DNA from: Proteiniphilum sp. UBA4084
GTDB lineage: Bacteria > Bacteroidota > Bacteroidia > Bacteroidales > Dysgonomonadaceae
Assembly: GCA_002383605.1 (NCBI GenBank)
Contig: DFYK01000109.1
Span: 1 to 22,329 of the forward strand
DNA: 22,329 bases
Direction: 5' to 3'
The notes beneath the pieces were generated by a model. It saw nothing but the letters and a program-made list of their open reading frames with translations. It had not been told where the DNA came from and did not search any database. Numbering within the stretch: position 1 is the stretch's first letter; every line of letters begins with the position of its first letter. Position numbers and translations under genes: made by a program. Of this stretch, positions 16,667 through 22,329 are shown one piece after another.

Positions 16667-18553
16667 ATGAGATACTCTCGTACATTTTTATTCTTTTACC
16701 TGCTGATATCAATAGGCGGACTTGTGGCTTCACAGCCTGCATATGATTTCGGCAAACTAAAAAAAGAGACACTGGGCCGGAGTTTTGTAGCAGTCCGTGA
16801 GAACGAAGGCATGGTCAACCTGAACTGGCGCTATCGCTCATCTGATCCCCTTGATATTGCCTTTGACATTTACAGGAATGGAGAAAAAATCAACAAAACA
16901 CCGTTGGGTGAAGCTACTTTCTTTAAAGATGAAGCTGCCCCACATGGCACACTGCACTATGAGCTGCGTGTGGCCGCAGGTGGATTAACCGGACGGGTAG
17001 AAGAACCGACTCAATACCTGTTGCAGGAAAATGCTCCCCTTGGATATATCAACATCCCACTGAATATTCCTCCCGGAGGAGTCACGCCGGCGGGACAGGA
17101 ATATACTTATCAGGCAAACGATGCCAGCGTGGGAGATGTGGATGGCGACGGGGAATATGAGATCATCCTGAAATGGGACCCCTCCAACGCGCACGACAAT
17201 GCACACGACGGGTACACGGGCAATGTCTATATCGATTGTTACAAACTCAGCGGAGAGCATCTCTGGAGGATAGATCTCGGCAGAAATATCCGTGCAGGGG
17301 CTCACTATACCCAGTTTATGGTATACGACCTGGATGGAGACAACCGTGCTGAGATTGTGATGAAAACCGGCGATGGGACCACCGATGGTACAGGCAAGGT
17401 GATTGGTGACCCGGAGGCTGATCACCGAAATAGCGTGGGACGGATATTAACGGGGCCTGAATATCTGACCCTGTTCGAGGGGACCACCGGCAAAGCACTG
17501 CAGACGATTGATTACATCCCGGAGAGAGGCGACCTGCAGGCCTGGGGCGATACGCGTGCCAACAGGTCGGATCGTTTTCTGGCTGCCATTGCCTACCTCG
17601 ATGGTGAATACCCCAGCGTGGTGATGTGCCGGGGATATTACACCCGCACGGTGCTGGCCGCTTTCGACTGGAGAGAAGGGAAGCTGACCAGCCGTTGGGT
17701 ATTCGACTCAAATATGCCGGGCAACGAAGCCTATGCCGGACAGGGTAATCACAACCTGCGCGTGGGTGATGTGGATGGTGACGGCTGTGATGAGATCGTC
17801 TACGGATCTTGCACCATCGACAACGATGGACATGGCCTCTATTCCACCGGTATGGGCCATGGCGATGCGATGCATCTGACTGCTTTCGACCCCTCCTCCG
17901 GAAGGCTGCAGGTGTGGGATTGTCATGAGAACAAACGGGATGGCAGCAGCTTCAGGGATGCTGAAACAGGGAAGGTTTTATTTCAGGTGAAAGGTGATAT
18001 CGATGTGGGTCGTGCCATGGCAGCAGATATAGACCCAACTGTCAGAGGTTTGGAGATGTGGTCGATCGCTTCAGGCGGAATAAGGAATATAAAAGGTGAA
18101 TTAATAAATCCTTCCACGCGGGGAGTTTCAATCAATATGGCCTGCTGGTGGGACGGAGATCTGAGCAGGGAACTGCTGGACGGTACACGAATATCGAAAT
18201 ACAATCCCGACAGCGGTATGGCCGAAGTCATTTTCGACTGTGACGAATGTGAAAAGAATAACGGTACCAAGTCGAATCCGGTGTTGTGTGCAGATATTGT
18301 AGGAGATTGGAGGGAAGAGGTGATTTTGAGAACAAAAGACAACAAAAATCTTCGCATCTACGCCACCCCCCACGAAACATCTTATCGCTTTCATACCTTT
18401 ATGGAAGATCCTGTGTACCGGATCAGCGTAGCAACACAAAATGTTGCTTATAATCAGCCCACCCAGCCAGGTTTTTATTTTGGGAGTGATCTGGAGGAAC
18501 AGGAAGGGAGCTTTCGTGGCTACCCGTTTAAGAATCACCAGGAACGACCTTAA
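16667..18553 (+). CDS. Rhamnogalacturonan lyase, polysaccharide lyase family 11
   Basis: PL11 enzymes cut the rhamnosyl-alpha-1,4-galacturonate bond of rhamnogalacturonan I by beta-elimination. They leave a 4,5-unsaturated galacturonate on the new non-reducing end. The protein has a signal peptide (residues 1-22, ending VASQ) and no lipobox, so it is probably periplasmic or secreted. An N-terminal fibronectin-like segment (about 25-125) precedes the beta-propeller catalytic domain. Calcium-binding DxDGD loops are at D157-D161 (GDVDGDGEYEI), D221-D225 (YDLDGDNRAE) and D368-D372 (GDVDGDGCDE). Other family blocks are ILKWDPSNAHDNAHDG, MGHGDAMHLTAFDP and ADIVGDWREEVILR near the C-terminus. The length of 628 is close to Bacillus YesW. 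It follows the sulfatase by 21 bases and precedes GH105-CE12 by 41, the enzyme that would use its unsaturated products. The assignment is strong. Confidence 0.95.
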   Translation: MRYSRTFLFFYLLISIGGLVASQPAYDFGKLKKETLGRSFVAVRENEGMVNLNWRYRSSDPLDIAFDIYRNGEKINKTPLGEATFFKDEAAPHGTLHYELRVAAGGLTGRVEEPTQYLLQENAPLGYINIPLNIPPGGVTPAGQEYTYQANDASVGDVDGDGEYEIILKWDPSNAHDNAHDGYTGNVYIDCYKLSGEHLWRIDLGRNIRAGAHYTQFMVYDLDGDNRAEIVMKTGDGTTDGTGKVIGDPEADHRNSVGRILTGPEYLTLFEGTTGKALQTIDYIPERGDLQAWGDTRANRSDRFLAAIAYLDGEYPSVVMCRGYYTRTVLAAFDWREGKLTSRWVFDSNMPGNEAYAGQGNHNLRVGDVDGDGCDEIVYGSCTIDNDGHGLYSTGMGHGDAMHLTAFDPSSGRLQVWDCHENKRDGSSFRDAETGKVLFQVKGDIDVGRAMAADIDPTVRGLEMWSIASGGIRNIKGELINPSTRGVSINMACWWDGDLSRELLDGTRISKYNPDSGMAEVIFDCDECEKNNGTKSNPVLCADIVGDWREEVILRTKDNKNLRIYATPHETSYRFHTFMEDPVYRISVATQNVAYNQPTQPGFYFGSDLEEQEGSFRGYPFKNHQERP

Positions 18554-18594
18554 AAGATGCTTCAAAAAAAGAGAGACATAAAACAGATAATCGT

Positions 18595-20736
18595 ATGAAG
18601 AAAAACAGACTGACAACAATCTTATTTTTTTTACTGAGCTTGATCATGCTGCCTGTTCTTGCGCAAAAAAGACCGGATATGACTACTGATTCCAATACTC
18701 CACTTCATCTTATTGAACCAGAGTATAATGTACCTTACGGTATTCCCGAAAAAGGAAGTATAAAAAATCATCTGGACAGAATCCTTGCATATCTTGAGGG
18801 TGCTACCCCCATTGCGCTGGTTGACAAAGACTCAGGAAAGGAGACCAAATATTTGAATGCAGTCACCCGTGATACAAGAATCAGCAGAGGCGATTTTCGC
18901 CTTACAAGTTACGAATGGGGTGTAACTTATGCGGCAATGCTGACTGCAGCAGAGGCCACAGGTGATAACCGATATAGAGAGTATGTATTTGACCGTTTTG
19001 CGTTTCTTGCAAAAGTAAGACCCGGCTTCAAAAAGATGATGGACGATTATGGCACTACAGATCCTCAGATGCGTAGTGTACTGAGTCCGGCAGCACTGGA
19101 TGATGCAGGTGCCATGTGTGCTGCAATGATAAAAGCCGGAATACAAAATTCTGATTTGCAACTGGATCCGATGATACAGCATTACATGAACTATGTCATG
19201 CATTATGAATATCGATTGTTTGATGGTACATTTGCACGCAAACGTCCTCAGATGAATACAGTCTGGCTCGATGACATGTTTATGAGCATTCCGGCCATTG
19301 TGCAGATGGGCAGCTATAGCGGTGAAAACAGGTACTATGATGAAGCCGCGCGGCAGGTAGCCCTCTTTGCCGATAAAATGTTCGTGCAGGAGAAGGGATT
19401 GTTCCGGCACGGATGGGTTGAGTCTGCCGAAGATCACCCCTCCTTCTTCTGGGGCAGGGCCAATGGCTGGGCCATGCTGACCCTGGTGGAGGTGCTGGAT
19501 GTGTTGCCGGAACATCACCCACAGCGAGATTCAATACTTCAGTTGCTCAGGAAACATATTGCGGGCATCTCCGCATTGCAGTCGGGCGACGGCTTCTGGC
19601 ACCAGCTGGTGAACCGGAACGACTCCTACTACGAGACGTCGGCCACCGCCATTTTTGTCTACTGCATCGCCCACGCCATCAACAAGGGATGGATCAGCCC
19701 CATCAGCTACGGTCCTGTGGCCACACTTGGCTGGAATGCCGTGTCCACAAAAATCAATGCCAAAGGACAGGTGGAAGGTACCTGCGTAGGTACCGGCATG
19801 GCATTTGATCCGGCTTTCTACTACAGCCGCCCCGTCAGCCCGTTTGCAGCACATGGCTACGGACCGGTTATATGGGCAGGGGCCGAGATGATTCAATTAC
19901 TGGAAAACCTCTATCCCAGGATGAACGACAAGGCGGTCCAGTTTTACAGCACACAGCAGCTGACCTCGTCACCCATCTTCAGCCTGGGCGGACGCAACGA
20001 CCAGATTGTGGCCGGCAGCAGCCGGAAGAACGACAACCCGGTAGTGATGCTGATCGGCGACTCCACCGTAAAGAACGGCAGTGGCAAGGGAGATAACGAC
20101 CAGTGGGGCTGGGGCAGTTTCTTTGAACAATTTTTTGATACAACCCGTATCACTGTTGAAAATCATGCTCTGGGAGGAAGAAGCAGTCGCACCTTCATCA
20201 CCGAAGGACTGTGGGACAAGGTATTACCTGGCATCCGCAAAGGGGATTATCTCTTTATCCAGTTTGGACACAACGACGGCGGGCCCCTCAACAGGGGAAG
20301 GGCCAGAGCCTCACTGAAAGGCACAGGCGATGAATCGGAGATTGTGGTGATGGAGAGAAACGGCGCACAGGAGGAGGTACACACCTACGGTTATTATCTC
20401 CGCCGATATATCCGTCAGGCCAAAAACCGGGGAGCAATCCCGGTGGTACTTTCACATACACCTGGCAACAGCTGGGAAGGCGACAAGATGATCCGGAACA
20501 GTGACACCTACGCCAAATGGTCAAAGGAAGTAGCTGCCCAGGAAGGAGTCCTTTACATCGATCTGAACAGTCTGATCGCGGACAAGTGTGAGGAGATGGG
20601 CAAAGAAAAGACAAACGGACTATACAAGGACAGGGTGCATACCTCCTACGAGGGGGCCATCCTGTTTGGTAAAACATTGATAGAGGGAATCAAGGCTACT
20701 CCGGAATTAACATTGAATCAATATATTAAACAATAA
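18595..20736 (+). CDS. Fusion enzyme: GH105 unsaturated rhamnogalacturonyl hydrolase plus CE12-type acetylesterase
   Basis: Two catalytic modules lie in one exported protein (signal peptide 1-23, ending LPVLAQ). The first, about residues 45-445, is a GH105 (alpha/alpha)6 barrel that removes the unsaturated galacturonate left by rhamnogalacturonan lyases. Family blocks are TYAAMLTAAEATGD, WLDDMFMSIP (W224, D226-D227), FFWGRANGWAMLTLVEVL and ETSATAIFVY. The predicted catalytic Asp is in the WLDD block. The second, about residues 480-705, is an SGNH/GDSL hydrolase of the rhamnogalacturonan acetylesterase (CE12) type. It has Ser490 in IGDSTV, LGGRSSRTF (block II), G558-H559-N560-D561 (block III), and the D679/H682 pair in DRVHTS. 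The modules are joined by about 35 residues and both look complete. The fusion pairs deacetylation with end-trimming of the same oligosaccharide. It sits 41 bases after PL11. Confidence 0.94.
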   Translation: MKKNRLTTILFFLLSLIMLPVLAQKRPDMTTDSNTPLHLIEPEYNVPYGIPEKGSIKNHLDRILAYLEGATPIALVDKDSGKETKYLNAVTRDTRISRGDFRLTSYEWGVTYAAMLTAAEATGDNRYREYVFDRFAFLAKVRPGFKKMMDDYGTTDPQMRSVLSPAALDDAGAMCAAMIKAGIQNSDLQLDPMIQHYMNYVMHYEYRLFDGTFARKRPQMNTVWLDDMFMSIPAIVQMGSYSGENRYYDEAARQVALFADKMFVQEKGLFRHGWVESAEDHPSFFWGRANGWAMLTLVEVLDVLPEHHPQRDSILQLLRKHIAGISALQSGDGFWHQLVNRNDSYYETSATAIFVYCIAHAINKGWISPISYGPVATLGWNAVSTKINAKGQVEGTCVGTGMAFDPAFYYSRPVSPFAAHGYGPVIWAGAEMIQLLENLYPRMNDKAVQFYSTQQLTSSPIFSLGGRNDQIVAGSSRKNDNPVVMLIGDSTVKNGSGKGDNDQWGWGSFFEQFFDTTRITVENHALGGRSSRTFITEGLWDKVLPGIRKGDYLFIQFGHNDGGPLNRGRARASLKGTGDESEIVVMERNGAQEEVHTYGYYLRRYIRQAKNRGAIPVVLSHTPGNSWEGDKMIRNSDTYAKWSKEVAAQEGVLYIDLNSLIADKCEEMGKEKTNGLYKDRVHTSYEGAILFGKTLIEGIKATPELTLNQYIKQ

Positions 20737-20746
20737 AACATCGATT

Positions 20747-20785
20747 ATGAAACGAGCATTTACATCATCACACACAAGAAAATGA
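20747..20785 (+). other. Micro-ORF before rhaM, resembling the rhaM start
   Basis: In the 94-base gap between the fusion gene and rhaM, ATGAAACGAGCATTT at 20747 opens a 12-codon frame (MKRAFTSSHTRK) that ends in TGA at 20785. It resembles the true rhaM start (MKRSAFK). It may be the relic of a broken or partly duplicated rhaM start, a leader peptide, or chance. No conserved function is claimed. Confidence 0.25.
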
Positions 20786-20830
20786 TAACTGCGAGTTCCA
20801 TACACTTTAATTTTAAAATAAAATAACCGT

Positions 20831-21145
20831 ATGAAGCGAAGTGCATTTAAAATGTTCCTGAAACCGGGTTTCGAGGAAGAGTATGAAAAGAGACATAATG
20901 CCCTGTGGCCAGAGATGAAAGCTTTGTTGAAAGAGTCCGGCGTGTCGGATTATTCGATTTTCTGGGATAAAGAAACCAACATCCTGTTCGGAGTGCAGAA
21001 GACATCGGGTGAAGGATCATCGCAGGAGCTGGGTCAGCTGGAGATCGTACAAAAATGGTGGGCCTATATGGCTGATATTATGGAGACGAATGAAGACAAT
21101 TCACCGGTATCGATACCGCTCGACGAACTTTTTTACATGGAGTAA
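20831..21145 (+). CDS. rhaM: L-rhamnose mutarotase
   Basis: RhaM interconverts the alpha and beta anomers of L-rhamnose in the cytoplasm, which speeds entry into the rhamnose isomerase pathway. The protein has 104 residues, the family's normal length, and no signal peptide. Family residues align by position with E. coli RhaM/YiiL: Tyr18 and His22 (EEYEKRH), Tyr41 (SDYSIFW) and Trp76-Trp77 (KWWAYMADIM). The opening MKRSAFKMFLKPGFEEEY and the ALWPEM block are also typical. It is the only clearly cytoplasmic enzyme in the window, and shows that L-rhamnose is an expected product of the locus. It lies 94 bases after the GH105-CE12 gene, a longer gap than others in the operon, and 21 bases before the next gene. 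Confidence 0.95.
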   Translation: MKRSAFKMFLKPGFEEEYEKRHNALWPEMKALLKESGVSDYSIFWDKETNILFGVQKTSGEGSSQELGQLEIVQKWWAYMADIMETNEDNSPVSIPLDELFYME

Positions 21146-21166
21146 CAATTTGTTTGACAGGGAACG

Positions 21167-22329
21167 ATGATTCAGCATAAAAAGTCAGGAAAAGCCGCCT
21201 TTGCGATGTGCTTGCTCTTTATTCTCTCCACGGGAATGACCCTTTTCGCGGAAGAGCGGAAATTTTATTTTGGTGATGGCAGCAAGGATGGTTTTGTGAA
21301 GGTTACCCCAGATCTTGTATATGGGGAGAAAAACTGTTGGGGATACGACCTCCAGACAAAACCTGAAGGAAACAATCCCTTTTTTTTCTCGGTAGACCTT
21401 CCCGAAGGGAGTTACAGGGTGACGCTCCTGCTCGGAAATGAGCATCATGCAACCAACACCACCATTCGCTCGGAATCACGTCGCCTGATGCTGGAGAATG
21501 TTGAGACTGTCGCAGGTGAGTTCATTTCAAGATCGTTTACCGTCAATATCAGAAACATCCGGATCGACGCAACGCGATCGGTAAGAATCAAGCCGCGTGA
21601 GGTGGGTAAACTGAATTGGGACGATAAACTCACGCTGGAGATCAACGGCAAAAATCCGGGAGTACGGGAGATGATCATTCGCAGCGTAGACTTGCCCACC
21701 ATTTTTCTGGCAGGCAACTCCACCGTGACCGATCAGGATAATGAACCCTGGTGTGGGTGGGGACAGATGCTTCCCCGCTTCCTCAACGAGGATGTCGTGG
21801 TTGCCAATTATGCCGAATCGGGTGAAGCGGGCAACTCTTTTATTTCGGCGGGACGATTCGACAAGATCCTCACCCAGATGAAAGAGGGAGATTATCTCTT
21901 TATCGAGTTCGGCCACAACGACCAGAAACAGAAGGGGGCGGACCGGGGTCCCTACACCAGCTACAAGCAGAACCTGAAACAAATGATTGAGGGTACCCGC
22001 GCCAGGGGAGGTGCACCGGTGCTGGTGACGCCGATGCACCGAAGAAGATTTGACGAAACCGGCAAAATTATCAATACACTGGGCGATTATCCCGATGCGG
22101 TACGTCAACTTGCAGCAGAGGAGCATGTCCTGCTGATCGACCTGAACGAAATGAGCAAGACATTGTATGAAGCCTGGGGACCTGAAGAGTCAAAAAAAGC
22201 ATTTGTACACTATCCTGCAGGTACCTTCCCGGGTCAGAATGAGGCGCTGGAAGACAATACGCATTTCAACACCTTCGGAGGTGACCAGATCTGCAAATGC
22301 ATGCTGCGGGGCATACAGGAGAGCGACTT
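21167..22329 (+). CDS. Rhamnogalacturonan acetylesterase-like SGNH hydrolase (CE12 type) with N-terminal beta-sandwich domain, cut by the window edge
   Basis: ATG at 21167 opens a frame that stays open to the window end (387 codons visible). A signal peptide (about 1-28, ending MTLFAEE) is followed by a beta-rich domain at about 30-170 (KFYFGDGSKDGFVKV, then FSVDLPEGSYRVTLLLGN). That domain looks like a galactose-binding-type carbohydrate-binding fold. The SGNH hydrolase domain follows: Ser185 in LAGNSTVTDQ (block I), Gly in ESGEAGNSF (block II), G249-H250-N251-D252 (block III), and D363/H366 in EDNTHFN (block V). Block I reads GNS where the usual motif is GDS, but the catalytic Ser and the Asp-His pair are present. 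It would remove acetyl groups from galacturonate in rhamnogalacturonan. It lies 21 bases after rhaM. Only a short C-terminal end is missing, and the fold of the N-terminal domain is inferred. Confidence 0.92.
   Translation, partial: MIQHKKSGKAAFAMCLLFILSTGMTLFAEERKFYFGDGSKDGFVKVTPDLVYGEKNCWGYDLQTKPEGNNPFFFSVDLPEGSYRVTLLLGNEHHATNTTIRSESRRLMLENVETVAGEFISRSFTVNIRNIRIDATRSVRIKPREVGKLNWDDKLTLEINGKNPGVREMIIRSVDLPTIFLAGNSTVTDQDNEPWCGWGQMLPRFLNEDVVVANYAESGEAGNSFISAGRFDKILTQMKEGDYLFIEFGHNDQKQKGADRGPYTSYKQNLKQMIEGTRARGGAPVLVTPMHRRRFDETGKIINTLGDYPDAVRQLAAEEHVLLIDLNEMSKTLYEAWGPEESKKAFVHYPAGTFPGQNEALEDNTHFNTFGGDQICKCMLRGIQESD

Noticed and set aside
18128..18619. 163-codon minus-strand frame crossing the PL11/GH105 boundary
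   Set aside because: It overlaps the ends of two clear genes on the other strand and has no recognisable domain.
18832..19518. Long open frame (228 codons) on the minus strand, opposite the GH105 domain
   Set aside because: It lies wholly inside a well-supported gene, is rich in Cys and His from antisense codon use, and shows no domain, signal or promoter.
1..22329. CRISPR arrays, tRNA or rRNA genes, insertion sequences
   Set aside because: No regularly spaced repeats, cloverleaf-like sequences, rRNA blocks or transposase frames were seen on either strand.

Overview
The window looks like a polysaccharide utilisation locus (PUL) from a member of the Bacteroidota, most likely a saccharolytic Bacteroidales. 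It holds two tandem SusC/SusD pairs, N-terminal signal peptides and lipoboxes on nearly every protein, serine-type sulfatases, and intergenic DNA that is much richer in A+T than the genes. The order and genus are inference, because no rRNA or housekeeping gene is present.

Layout. The left arm, on the minus strand and read right to left, holds susC-1 (6357-3040), susD-1 (3027-781) and the N-terminal part of an S1-type sulfatase that runs off the left edge (692-1). A 945-base A+T-rich divergent intergenic region (6358-7302) holds several palindromes and one G+C-rich hairpin. The right arm, on the plus strand, holds susC-2 (7303-10485) and susD-2 (10526-12145), then a hairpin terminator and a candidate promoter. 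A catabolic operon follows: GH2 glycosidase, a lipoprotein sulfatase, a PL11 rhamnogalacturonan lyase, a GH105-CE12 fusion, L-rhamnose mutarotase, and a second CE12-type acetylesterase that runs off the right edge.

How the genes could work together. Each SusD lipoprotein and SusC TonB-dependent porin would capture and import oligosaccharides. PL11 cuts the rhamnose-galacturonate backbone of rhamnogalacturonan I and leaves an unsaturated galacturonate end. GH105 removes that end, and the CE12 domains remove acetyl groups that block the backbone. GH2 would trim beta-linked side sugars and the sulfatases would remove sulfate esters. The released L-rhamnose is brought to the right anomer in the cytoplasm by RhaM. 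The unusual point is the combination of rhamnogalacturonan enzymes with two different sulfatases, one in each arm. This suggests a sulfated, acetylated rhamnogalacturonan-like polymer, or two substrates served by one divergent locus. No regulator, rhamnose kinase or isomerase gene, tRNA, rRNA, CRISPR array or transposase is visible.
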